This document shows, one piece after another, positions 1 through 8,120 of a stretch of 64,000 bases of DNA. Source of the stretch: Marinobacterium_D sp050908845 (GTDB taxonomy: Bacteria; Pseudomonadota; Gammaproteobacteria; Pseudomonadales; Balneatricaceae). The stretch's first letter is position 1. Every line of letters starts with the position of its first letter. Both the position numbers and the translations under genes were made by a program. Under the pieces are notes generated by a model. It was given only the letters and a program-made list of their open reading frames with translations, did no database searches and had not been told where the DNA came from. The stretch lies in NCBI RefSeq assembly GCF_050908845.1, contig NZ_CP194171.1:868001-932000 (forward strand). Direction: 5' to 3'.

Positions 1-609
1 TGCGATCTGGCCGAACGCTACGACGCCATGGTGATGGTGGATGACTCCCACGCCGTGGGTTTTGTCGGTGAGCAGGGGCGGGGCACGCCGGAGTTTCACG
101 GCGTGATGGATCGGGTCGATATACTCACCGGCACGTTCGGTAAGGCGCTGGGTGGCGCTTCCGGGGGCTATACGGCGGCGCGGCGCGAGATCATCGACTG
201 GCTGCGGCAGCGTTCGCGCCCCTATCTGTTCTCCAACTCTCTCGCTCCGCCCATCGTCCAGGCAACCCTGGCCTCACTGGAACTGGTGGAAAAGCATGGC
301 ACCGAGCTGCGCGAGCGTCTGGCTGAAAACAGCGCCTATTTCCGTCACGAAATGCAAAGTGCCGGTTTTACGCTGGTGCCCGGGCAGCATCCGATTATCC
401 CGGTAATGATCGGCGATGCTACGCTGGCGGGACAGATGGCCGAGCGGTTGCTGGCCGAAGATATTTATGTAATCGGCTTTTCCTACCCGGTGGTGCCTAT
501 GGGGCAGGCGCGTATACGCACCCAGATGTCCGCCGCACACACCCTTGTTCAGCTGGAACGTGCGGTGGAAGCGTTCGGCCGTATAGGTCGAGAGCTGGGC
601 ATTATCTGA
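1..609 (+). CDS. kbl: 2-amino-3-ketobutyrate CoA ligase, C-terminal part (cut by window start)
   Basis: PLP-dependent enzyme of threonine catabolism. It uses CoA to cleave 2-amino-3-ketobutyrate, the product of Tdh, into glycine and acetyl-CoA. Only the last 202 residues are visible, about half of a normal 398-residue Kbl; the frame is open at base 1. The visible part has the DDSHAVGF motif near its start and the PLP-lysine motif TGTFGKALGG, with the lysine at visible residue 48. It ends 12 bases before tdh, and the gap holds that gene's GGGAGG ribosome site, so the two form the usual kbl-tdh operon. Confidence 0.95.
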   Translation, partial: CDLAERYDAMVMVDDSHAVGFVGEQGRGTPEFHGVMDRVDILTGTFGKALGGASGGYTAARREIIDWLRQRSRPYLFSNSLAPPIVQATLASLELVEKHGTELRERLAENSAYFRHEMQSAGFTLVPGQHPIIPVMIGDATLAGQMAERLLAEDIYVIGFSYPVVPMGQARIRTQMSAAHTLVQLERAVEAFGRIGRELGII

Positions 610-621
610 AGGGAGGATCTG

Positions 622-1647
622 ATGCGTGCATTGGCAAAGCTCCACCCAAAAGAGGGGATCTGGCTGCACACCACGCAGCGGCCGAAGCTGGGTCACAACG
701 ACCTGCTGATCAAGATCCACAAAACGGCGATCTGCGGCACCGACGTGCATATCTACAACTGGGATGAGTGGGCGCAGCAGACCATCCCGCTGGGGATGAC
801 GGTGGGTCATGAATATGTCGGTGAGGTGGTCGATATCGGTTCCGAAGTGGAAGGGTTCAGCGTCGGAGACCGGGTCTCCGGTGAGGGGCATATCACCTGT
901 GGTCACTGCCGCAACTGTAGAGCTGGTCGGCGCCACCTGTGCCGCAACGCCGTCGGTGTCGGCGTCAACCGACCCGGGGCGTTTGCCGAGTACCTGGTGA
1001 TTCCGGCGATCAATGCGTTTCGGATACCGGAGAATATCTCGGACGATCTGGCATCGATCTTCGACCCCTACGGCAACGCACTGCACACGGCGCTGTCGTT
1101 CGACCTGGTCGGTGAAGACGTGTTGATCACCGGGGCGGGACCCATCGGCATTATGGCGGCTGCCATTGCACGCCATGTGGGCGCCCGTCATGTGGTGCTG
1201 ACCGACGTGAATCCCTACCGGCTGGCGCTGGGGCGGCGCATGGGCGTTATCCACACCGTCAACGTGGCCGAGCAGTCGCTGACAGATAAGATGGCTGAGC
1301 TGGAGATGAGTGAAGGCTTCGATGTTGGGCTTGAGATGTCCGGCGCGGAGTCGGCGTTTCGCAGCCTGCTGGAGACCATGAACCATGGCGGCAAGGTGGC
1401 GATGCTTGGTATCCCCACCGGCGAGATGGCGATCGACTGGACCCAAGTGATCTTCAAGGGGCTGATCATCAAGGGGATCTACGGCCGCGAAATGTTCGAG
1501 ACCTGGTACAAGATGGCCTCGGTGATCCAGTCGGGCCTGAATCTGACGCCGATCATCACCCACCGTTTTCCGATCGAGGAGTTCCAGCAGGGGTTTGATG
1601 TCATGCGCTCGGGCGAGGCTGGCAAGGTGATTCTGGAGTGGGACTAG
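622..1647 (+). CDS. tdh: L-threonine 3-dehydrogenase
   Basis: Zinc medium-chain dehydrogenase that oxidises L-threonine with NAD+ to 2-amino-3-ketobutyrate, passed on to Kbl. The length of 341 residues equals that of E. coli Tdh. Visible motifs are the catalytic zinc site (AICGTDVH, then GHEYVGEV), the structural zinc cysteine cluster CGHCRNCRAGRRHLC at about residues 93-107, and the Rossmann motif GAGPIG near residue 175. The ATG follows GGGAGGATCTG. It is the last gene of the kbl-tdh operon and converges on the phosphatase gene downstream. Confidence 0.97.
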   Translation: MRALAKLHPKEGIWLHTTQRPKLGHNDLLIKIHKTAICGTDVHIYNWDEWAQQTIPLGMTVGHEYVGEVVDIGSEVEGFSVGDRVSGEGHITCGHCRNCRAGRRHLCRNAVGVGVNRPGAFAEYLVIPAINAFRIPENISDDLASIFDPYGNALHTALSFDLVGEDVLITGAGPIGIMAAAIARHVGARHVVLTDVNPYRLALGRRMGVIHTVNVAEQSLTDKMAELEMSEGFDVGLEMSGAESAFRSLLETMNHGGKVAMLGIPTGEMAIDWTQVIFKGLIIKGIYGREMFETWYKMASVIQSGLNLTPIITHRFPIEEFQQGFDVMRSGEAGKVILEWD

Positions 1648-1687
1648 GGGCTGGCCCTGCGGCTGTCAGGAGCGATGCCCGGAGATG

Positions 1688-1719
1688 AAAAAAAGCCCGC
1701 ACTCCTTGCGGAGGCGGGC
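1688..1719 (-). terminator. intrinsic terminator of the first PhoX gene
   Basis: GCCCGC (1695-1700) and CTCC pair with GGAG and GCGGGC (1714-1719). On the minus strand the stem is followed by seven T residues (bases 1688-1694 are all A). It has no T-run on the plus strand, so it ends the phosphatase transcript rather than tdh. Confidence 0.85.
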
Positions 1720-1804
1720 CCTGAAAAAGGACATCCCTGTGTAGTGCACGTCCTGTGCGGCGCGTAGTGGTCCCGTTACGCGCCTTGACCTCTATCTTCT
1801 AGGT

Positions 1805-3709
1805 TCAGGCGCCGATAACGCCGCCGTCCTGGCGACGCACAACCATGATGGTTGAGCGCGGCTTGCTGTTGCCGCCGGCCGGGAAGTGAGACGGTGCCAG
1901 GTCTTCACCCGGGTGCTGCACGCCGATGAACACACAGCGCTGATCTGGAGAGAACGCCAGGCCGGTGATCTCGCAGGCGATCGGGCCGGTTGCGAAGCGG
2001 CGGATCTCGCCGCTCTGTGGGTCGGCGCAGAGCATCTGGTTGTTACCCATACCGGCGAATTCGCCTTCGTTGGAGTACTTGCCGTCGGTCTGGATCCACA
2101 TGCGGCCGGCATCGTCGAAGCCGAGGCCATCCGGGCTGTTGAACATGTTGTCGGCGTTGATGTTGCTGCTGCCCTGGTACAGGCCTTCAGCGACGGTGGG
2201 GTTGCCGGCGATTGCGAACAGATCCCAGTCAAAGCGGGCACCGGTATGGTCACCACCGCGCGGCCACCAGCGGACGATCTGGCCGTAGTTGTTCTTGGCA
2301 CGCGGGTTCGGGCCGCCCACCGGCTGATGCTTGCCTTCGACGCCGCGGTTCTTGTTGTTGGTCAGGGTGCAGAAGACGGTGTTGCCGTCCGGGTGTACCG
2401 CAACCCACTCCGGGCGGTCCATGGTGGTAGCGCCTACCTGGGTGGCAGCCTCACGGGCGAAGATCATCACTTCAGCCTGGCTGTTGAAGCCGTTTTCGGC
2501 GCTCAGGCCGTTCTTGCCGTGGCTCAGTTCCAGCCATTCACCCTGGCCTTTCAGTTCACCATCGGCGGCGTTGAATTTCGCCACGTACAGGGTGCCATCT
2601 TCGAGCAGATCACGGTTGGCTGCCTGGTTGTCCGGGTTGTAGGTGTTCCTGGAGACGAACTTGTACAGATGCTCGCCACGCTCGTCGTCACCGAGGTAGA
2701 CCACTACATGGCCGCTGTTGTCGACGGTGACGGCAGCGTTCTCATGCTTGAAACGGCCCAGTGCGGTGCGCTTCTTCGGTGTGGAGGTCGGGTCCATCGG
2801 ATCGATTTCGACGACCCAGCCGAAACGGTGAGGTTCGTTCGGGTGCTTGGACAGGTCGAAGCGCTCGTCCTGGGTAAACCACTGGTAGCTGCTTTTTTCC
2901 TTCAGACCGTAGCGTTTTTCACGAGCCGGCAGGTCAATTGCACCGGTGGCACCGAAGTAGCCGTGGAAATTCTCTTCACAGGTCAGGTAAGTGCCCCAGG
3001 GGGTCTGGCCGTTAGCGCAGTTGTTGAACGTACCCAGCGCCTTGCGTCCGGTGCTGTCGGCAGCGGTTTTCAGCAGCTCGTGGCCGGCCGCCGGACCGGT
3101 CAGTTCCATCGGTGTGTAGGCGGTGATGCGGCGGTTCAGCTGCGCGCCTTTTTGCACCTGCCACTGGCCTTTAGCGTTACGCTTGATCTCGAAAATGGAG
3201 ACACCATGAGCGGCCTGTGACTTCTTTACTTCATCAGCGGTCAGTGCCTGTTTGCCCTGATGCGCGAACAGGTATTCGTAGTTGGTGTATTCGTTGTTCA
3301 CCGCCAGCACCGCGTGATCAGCGCTCAGCGGGAACAGGCTCATGCCATCGGTGTTGTCACCGAACTGGCCAGCCTGGGCGTTGGCATCCTGCATGCCGGA
3401 TTCGTCGAACTCCGGTGCGCCCGCCAGAATCGGATCGCCCCAGGAGATCAGCGGCTCGGCCACGTAGCCAGCAGGTACCACGAAGGTGTCTGCAGTACTG
3501 GCCGGTACCGCGTTAAAGCCGATCATTTTGCTCTCGGTAGCGGCAGCAACGGCCTTGGCCAGCGGGGACGCTGCCAGGAAAAGACTCATTGCAGTGGCGC
3601 TACCTTTGAGGAAGCCACGACGGTTCAGGCCTTTCTGTACCATGCGGTCAAAATCGCTGTGCTCCAGCTCGATACGATCTTCATCCTCAAGCATGTCGTG
3701 ATGGCTCAT
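1805..3709 (-). CDS. PhoX family secreted phosphatase (DUF839), copy 1
   Basis: Predicted exported phosphatase of the PhoX/DUF839 family. Members are calcium- and iron-dependent alkaline phosphatases used to obtain phosphate from organic phosphoesters. The N-terminus carries a twin-arginine signal (NRRGFLKGSA, near residues 30-40) followed by a hydrophobic stretch ending AKAVAA. Family blocks include TCEENFHGYFG, MDRPEWVAVHP and SPDGLGFDDAGRMW. I chose the ATG at 3709 because AAGGA lies seven bases upstream; a TTG two codons earlier is possible. It has a close paralogue next door (3850-5757) and a matching Pho-box-like site upstream. The exact substrate is not proven by sequence. Confidence 0.9.
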   Translation of the reverse strand: MSHHDMLEDEDRIELEHSDFDRMVQKGLNRRGFLKGSATAMSLFLAASPLAKAVAAATESKMIGFNAVPASTADTFVVPAGYVAEPLISWGDPILAGAPEFDESGMQDANAQAGQFGDNTDGMSLFPLSADHAVLAVNNEYTNYEYLFAHQGKQALTADEVKKSQAAHGVSIFEIKRNAKGQWQVQKGAQLNRRITAYTPMELTGPAAGHELLKTAADSTGRKALGTFNNCANGQTPWGTYLTCEENFHGYFGATGAIDLPAREKRYGLKEKSSYQWFTQDERFDLSKHPNEPHRFGWVVEIDPMDPTSTPKKRTALGRFKHENAAVTVDNSGHVVVYLGDDERGEHLYKFVSRNTYNPDNQAANRDLLEDGTLYVAKFNAADGELKGQGEWLELSHGKNGLSAENGFNSQAEVMIFAREAATQVGATTMDRPEWVAVHPDGNTVFCTLTNNKNRGVEGKHQPVGGPNPRAKNNYGQIVRWWPRGGDHTGARFDWDLFAIAGNPTVAEGLYQGSSNINADNMFNSPDGLGFDDAGRMWIQTDGKYSNEGEFAGMGNNQMLCADPQSGEIRRFATGPIACEITGLAFSPDQRCVFIGVQHPGEDLAPSHFPAGGNSKPRSTIMVVRRQDGGVIGA

Positions 3710-3756
3710 GTTCAATTCCTTTCTGATTAGCTACCCGAAAACAGATGCGCATTTTT

Positions 3757-3775
3757 TATCAGCGGTTTATGACAC
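3757..3775 (-). promoter_or_regulatory. Pho-box-like site upstream of PhoX copy 1
   Basis: Minus strand reads GTGTCATAAACCGCTGATA, 48-66 bases before the start codon. The first half matches the PhoB half-site CTGTCAT followed by AA; the second half is degenerate. The same motif lies at the same distance from PhoX copy 2. Confidence 0.5.
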
Positions 3776-3792
3776 CAATAAGAAAGCGACAT

Positions 3793-3826
3793 AAAAAACC
3801 CGGTATCTGCGTGGGGCAGTACCGGG
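3793..3826 (-). terminator. intrinsic terminator of PhoX copy 2
   Basis: CCCGGTA (3799-3805) pairs with TACCGGG (3820-3826). Six A residues at 3793-3798 give a T-run on the minus strand. It separates the two phosphatase genes into independent transcripts. Confidence 0.85.
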
Positions 3827-3849
3827 CTGTTTGACGCAGGAGTTACCGC

Positions 3850-5757
3850 TTAGCTGCCGATAACGCCGCCATCCTTGCGACGCACCGCCATGATGGTGGA
3901 GCGCGGTTTGCTATTGCCACCCGTCGGGAAATGCGCGGTCGGGTGCTGGACACCGATGAAGACCGTGCGGTAGTCAGGTGCGAAGCTCAGACCGGTGATC
4001 TCGCAGCCGACCGGGCCGGTAGCGAAGCGGCGGATCTCGCCGGTGCTCGGGTCGCCACAGAGCATCTGGTTGTTGCCCTGTCCTTCGTAAATGCCCGCGT
4101 TGGAGAAGTTGCCGTCGGTCTGAATCCAGAGGCGACCAGCGGCATCAAAGCCCAGGCCATCCGGGCTGTTGAACATGTTGTCCGCATTGATGTTGCTGCT
4201 GCCATTATAAGCAAAGTTTTCGTCGGTCAGTGCAACGGTCGGGTTACCTGCGGCCACGAAGAAGTTCCATTCGAAACCTGTAGCCGTGTGGTCTCCGTTG
4301 TTCGGCCACCAGTGGATGATATGGCCGTAATTGTTGACCGGACGCGGGTTGGCATCGTTGAGCGGCTGTGCGTCATTGGTGCCACGACGGGAGTTGTTGG
4401 TCAGGGTGCAGTAGGTGTCCTGGCCATTCGGGTGCACGGCGATCCATTCCGGACGGTCCATGGTGGTAGCGCCGACCACGTCGGCAGCAGCACGTGCGTA
4501 AACCAGTACTTCTGCCTGGCTGTTGAAGCCGTTGGCTGCGTTCAGGCCGTTCTTGCCGTAGCTCAACTCAATCCACTCACCGGTACCGTTGCCGTTCAGG
4601 TCATCGTTGAAGCGGGCGACATACAGGGTACCGTCTTCAAGCAGGTCAGAGTTGGAACTGGTGCTGTCCGGGTTGTACTTGCCGCGGGAAACAAACTTGT
4701 AGATATGTTCGCCGCGCTCGTCATCGCCCATGTAGACGACCACATGACCGCTTTCGTCGATGACAACGGCAGCGTTTTCATGCTTGAAGCGGCCCATGGC
4801 GGTGCGCTTTTTCGGCGTGGAGGTCGGATCCATCGGGTCGATCTCGACGATCCAGCCGAAACGGTTCGGTTCGTTGCGCTGCTTGGACAGGTCGAAACGG
4901 TCGTCCTGAGAGCCCCACTGGTAACCCCAGTCGCTCAGGCCCAGGCCGTAATGAGCTTCACGCTCGGTCAGCTCAAGAGTGTCGTCGCTGGAGCTGAAGT
5001 AACCGTTGAAGTTCTCTTCGCAGGTCAGGTAGGTACCCCAGGGCGTCTGGCCGTTGGCGCAGTTGTTACAGGTGCCGAGCACCCTGCGGCCGGAGGAATC
5101 CGCTTCTGTTTTGACCAGGTCGTCGCCGGCAACCGGGCCGGTCAGCTCCATCGGTGTATAAGCGGTGATACGACGGTTGTAATCGGACAGGCGAACATAG
5201 CGCCAGATACCCTTGGCATTCCGGCGTACCTCGAAGATGGACACACCGTGAGCAGCCTGGGACTTGCGCACTTCATCGGCTGTGAGCGGCTGTTCCGCGC
5301 CGTGTTCGAACAGGAACTCGTTATTGGTGTACTCGTTGTTAACCGCCAGTAGCCCCCGGTCGCCGCGGTCATTCAGCGGGAAGAAGCTCATGCCGTCGGT
5401 GTTATCACCAAACTGGCCTTCCTGGGCGTGAGAGCCCTGTTTGCCGGACGGGTTGAATGCAGCTGCACCGCGCAGCAGGGGATCACCCCAGGAGATCATC
5501 GGCTCGGCAATGTAACCTTCCGGGACAACAAAGGTATCCGCCGTGCTGGTCGGTACTGCTGTGAAGCCCAGCAGGGGCGCGGGAGTTGCGTCAGCCACCG
5601 CTTTTGCCAGCGGATTGGCGGCCAGGAACAGGCCCATGGCGGTCAGGCTGCTGCCCTGCATGAAACCGCGACGGCTCATTGCTTTCTGCACGATGCTGTC
5701 GAACTGAGTCTGTTCGATCTCCGGATGATCTTCGTTATAGCGATCGTTCTGAGTCAT
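3850..5757 (-). CDS. PhoX family secreted phosphatase (DUF839), copy 2
   Basis: Second 635-residue PhoX/DUF839 protein, collinear with copy 1 over its whole length and sharing long identical blocks (for example TFVVP, SQAAHGVSIFE, FNNCANGQTPWG-type and MDRPEW). Export is by the Tat pathway: SRRGFMQGSS near residue 30, then a hydrophobic segment ending AKAVADA. The ATG is preceded by AGGACAGAACA. Copy 2 differs from copy 1 in short loops, which suggests an old tandem duplication with some divergence. It has its own terminator and its own Pho-box-like site, so it is probably induced by phosphate starvation on a separate transcript. Confidence 0.9.
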   Translation of the reverse strand: MTQNDRYNEDHPEIEQTQFDSIVQKAMSRRGFMQGSSLTAMGLFLAANPLAKAVADATPAPLLGFTAVPTSTADTFVVPEGYIAEPMISWGDPLLRGAAAFNPSGKQGSHAQEGQFGDNTDGMSFFPLNDRGDRGLLAVNNEYTNNEFLFEHGAEQPLTADEVRKSQAAHGVSIFEVRRNAKGIWRYVRLSDYNRRITAYTPMELTGPVAGDDLVKTEADSSGRRVLGTCNNCANGQTPWGTYLTCEENFNGYFSSSDDTLELTEREAHYGLGLSDWGYQWGSQDDRFDLSKQRNEPNRFGWIVEIDPMDPTSTPKKRTAMGRFKHENAAVVIDESGHVVVYMGDDERGEHIYKFVSRGKYNPDSTSSNSDLLEDGTLYVARFNDDLNGNGTGEWIELSYGKNGLNAANGFNSQAEVLVYARAAADVVGATTMDRPEWIAVHPNGQDTYCTLTNNSRRGTNDAQPLNDANPRPVNNYGHIIHWWPNNGDHTATGFEWNFFVAAGNPTVALTDENFAYNGSSNINADNMFNSPDGLGFDAAGRLWIQTDGNFSNAGIYEGQGNNQMLCGDPSTGEIRRFATGPVGCEITGLSFAPDYRTVFIGVQHPTAHFPTGGNSKPRSTIMAVRRKDGGVIGS

Positions 5758-5807
5758 TGTTCTGTCCTGAATACTTGGAAGCGGGAGTGCTTTGACGCAG
5801 GACTAAG

Positions 5808-5826
5808 TAGCAGCCGCTTATGACAG
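5808..5826 (-). promoter_or_regulatory. Pho-box-like site upstream of PhoX copy 2
   Basis: Minus strand reads CTGTCATAAGCGGCTGCTA, 51-69 bases before the ATG. CTGTCAT is an exact PhoB half-site. The motif TGTCATAARCSGCTG is shared with the site before copy 1. Confidence 0.55.
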
Positions 5827-6009
5827 AAAGGCTAAGGGGCGATGACGTTTTATGTAAGCGCTTGTTTTACCTCAATAGAGAGTTGTTTAAATTTTTATGT
5901 CTGCCAAGAGCATTTAGTAACAGGAAATAAAAATTCTCCTCAGGGTTTATGTTTCTCCGCCTTCCACGTAGATTGAAATGATCGTAAACGGACAGTCCAG
6001 GAGGCTTGA

Positions 6010-7485
6010 ATGACAGCTCGGCTCTTTATCGATGGTCAGTGGGTGGCGCCGGCCAGTGGCGAGACGTTTGAGGTGATCGATCCGGGTAACGGCAAGCCTT
6101 TTGCCGAGGTGGCCCGGGCCGGTGCGGCGGATGTGGATCTGGCGGTCAAGGCGGCACGCAAAGCGTTTGATGAGGGCCCCTGGCCAAGGCTGAGTTTTGC
6201 CGAGCGTGGTGCGGTGCTCCGCAAGATGGCGGCTCTGATTAATGAGCGGATCGATGAGCTGGCCGAGCTGGAAGTGCGCGATAACGGCAAGCCGCTGCCG
6301 GAGGCGCGCTGGGATATCGAGGATGTGGCCGGCTGTTTCGAGTATTACGCCGATACGGCGGAGGGCTTCGCCTCTGAGCAGAGTCAGCCGGTGACAGTGG
6401 GCGATGACAACTTCAGTTCCCGGGTGCGCAAGGAGCCGCTGGGTGTGGTCGGCGCCATCGTGCCCTGGAACTTCCCGATGCTGATGGCGGCCTGGAAGGT
6501 CGCGCCGGCGCTGGCGGCCGGTTGCACGGTGGTGCTCAAACCCTCGGAAGTCACGCCGATGACGGCGCTGGTGTATGGCGAAATCGCCGAGGCGGCGGGC
6601 CTGCCGGCCGGTGCCCTGAATATACTTACCGGCTTTGGTCCTGAGGTAGGCGCGCCGTTGAGCGAACATCCGCTGGTGGATAAAGTCGCTTTTACCGGCT
6701 CGGTGCCCACCGGCAGCAAAATCATGCAGGCCGCCGCCCAGGATGTGAAAACCATTTCCCTGGAGCTGGGTGGCAAGTCGCCGTTTATTGTCTTTGCCGA
6801 CAGCGATCTGGAAGCGGCGGTGGAGTGGATCATGTTCGGCATCTTCTGGAACCAGGGCGAAGTCTGCTCGGCCACATCGCGGGTTCTGGTGGAGCGGGAT
6901 ATGTACGAACCCTTGCTGGCGCGGTTGTCCGAAGAGTGCGCCAAGCTGAAGATCGGCTACGGCATGGACGAGGATGTGCTGCTGGGCGCCATCGTCAACG
7001 AGGCGCAGCATCGTAAGATCCTCGATGCCATCGAAAAGGGCAAAGCCAGCGATGCTCGTTTGGTTTATGGCGGGAAAGTGCCGGAGTACCCGTCTGAGGG
7101 CTACTACATCGAACCGACAATTTTTGCCGATGTTCCCACCGACAGTTTCATCTGGAAAGAGGAGATCTTCGGCCCGGTGGTCTGCATCAACCCCTTCGAC
7201 AGCGAAGAGGAAGCGCTGCGCGAAGCTAACGACAGTGAGTTCGGCCTGGGTGCGGCGGTGATGTCGAAGGACCTGGAACGCTGCGACCGGGTGGCGGAAG
7301 GGCTGCGCGCCGGTATCGTCTGGATCAACTGTTCACAGCCTACTTTTATCGAGGTGCCCTGGGGCGGCTACAAGCGCTCCGGGATCGGCCGCGAGCTGGG
7401 TCGCTGGGGCTTCGAGGCGTACCTTGAAACCAAGCAGATCACCAGCTATCACGGCGGCCCCTGGGGCTGGTATATCAAGGGTTAA
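6010..7485 (+). CDS. NAD(P)-dependent aldehyde dehydrogenase (betaine/aminoaldehyde dehydrogenase-like)
   Basis: Oxidises an aldehyde to the acid. The 491 residues show all ALDH superfamily blocks: VPWNFPMLMAAWKVAPALAAG, FTGSVPTGSKI, the general base Glu252 in ELGGKSPF and the catalytic Cys286 in GEVCSATS. The CSATSRVLVE context is typical of betaine and aminoaldehyde dehydrogenases (ALDH10-like), so an osmolyte or polyamine aldehyde is a reasonable substrate, but the family is broad. The start follows CCAGGAGGCTTGA. No choline dehydrogenase or transporter gene lies beside it. It converges on a VOC-family gene. Confidence 0.85.
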   Translation: MTARLFIDGQWVAPASGETFEVIDPGNGKPFAEVARAGAADVDLAVKAARKAFDEGPWPRLSFAERGAVLRKMAALINERIDELAELEVRDNGKPLPEARWDIEDVAGCFEYYADTAEGFASEQSQPVTVGDDNFSSRVRKEPLGVVGAIVPWNFPMLMAAWKVAPALAAGCTVVLKPSEVTPMTALVYGEIAEAAGLPAGALNILTGFGPEVGAPLSEHPLVDKVAFTGSVPTGSKIMQAAAQDVKTISLELGGKSPFIVFADSDLEAAVEWIMFGIFWNQGEVCSATSRVLVERDMYEPLLARLSEECAKLKIGYGMDEDVLLGAIVNEAQHRKILDAIEKGKASDARLVYGGKVPEYPSEGYYIEPTIFADVPTDSFIWKEEIFGPVVCINPFDSEEEALREANDSEFGLGAAVMSKDLERCDRVAEGLRAGIVWINCSQPTFIEVPWGGYKRSGIGRELGRWGFEAYLETKQITSYHGGPWGWYIKG

Positions 7486-7501
7486 ATCTGCTTTTCCCAC
7501 C

Positions 7502-7930
7502 TTACTTGGCGAACAGCGACTCGATGTGCTTGAACGCCTTGATCTCGATGGCGTTGTCGGAGGGATCGAGGAAGAACATTGTGGCCTGTTCGCCCACTTC
7601 TCCCTTGAAGCGGATATAGGGTTCGATGACGAACTTTGTGCCCGCGGCCACCAGACGGTCCGCCAGCGCCTGCCATTCATCCATCGGCAGCACGATGCCG
7701 AAGTGCTTGGCAGGCACCTTATGGTTATCCACATTGCTCAATGCCTCGCAGCCACACTCCTCCGGCGCCACGTGGGCAACGATCTGGTGGCCGTAGAAAT
7801 TGAAATCGCACCATTTCCCCGGCGCGCAGCGACCCTCGCTACAGCCCAAAACCTCGCCGTAGAAACGTCGAGCTTGCTCCAGATCCCGTACCGGAAACGC
7901 CAGATGAAACGGGTGAATCGCCTGACTCAT
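7502..7930 (-). CDS. VOC (glyoxalase/dioxygenase fold) family protein
   Basis: Protein of 142 residues with the vicinal-oxygen-chelate signature HLAFPVRDLEQARRFYGEVLGC near its N-terminus and the matching second half ending FFLDPSDNAIEIKAF. Members bind a metal with His and Glu side chains and act as glyoxalases, dioxygenases or resistance proteins. The close similarity is to stand-alone VOC proteins annotated only by fold, so no substrate is given. The ATG is preceded by AAGGAGTCCGCA. The gene faces the aldehyde dehydrogenase tail to tail. Confidence 0.85.
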   Translation of the reverse strand: MSQAIHPFHLAFPVRDLEQARRFYGEVLGCSEGRCAPGKWCDFNFYGHQIVAHVAPEECGCEALSNVDNHKVPAKHFGIVLPMDEWQALADRLVAAGTKFVIEPYIRFKGEVGEQATMFFLDPSDNAIEIKAFKHIESLFAK

Positions 7931-8034
7931 TGCGGACTCCTTGCTGGTCTAAACTTAGTCCCAAGTTTAGCGCGGTGTGTGGGTGTGTTCTCGATTCTTT
8001 ATATAAGTGCTGTCTAATTTTTGATCGTCAGACT

Positions 8035-8063
8035 CTTGAACCCGGAAAAAACACCCTCATTTA
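8035..8063 (+). promoter_or_regulatory. sigma-32 (heat-shock) promoter of clpB
   Basis: CTTGAA at 8035-8040 matches the sigma-32 -35 core exactly. CCTCATTTA at 8055-8063 matches the -10 consensus CCCCATNTA with one mismatch, after a 14-base spacer, which is the family spacing. It lies 58 bases before the clpB start codon. Confidence 0.8.
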
Positions 8064-8120
8064 ATGAGGTAACAGAAACACCGGAGTCCTCCGGCGCAGA
8101 TGGTTTCAGAAGGAGATTCT

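Noticed and set aside
1886..3220. 444-codon frame on the plus strand opposite PhoX copy 1
   Set aside because: It is antisense to a complete, well-conserved phosphatase gene, with no ribosome site and no family; a similar frame lies opposite PhoX copy 2. These are codon-bias shadows of high-GC genes.
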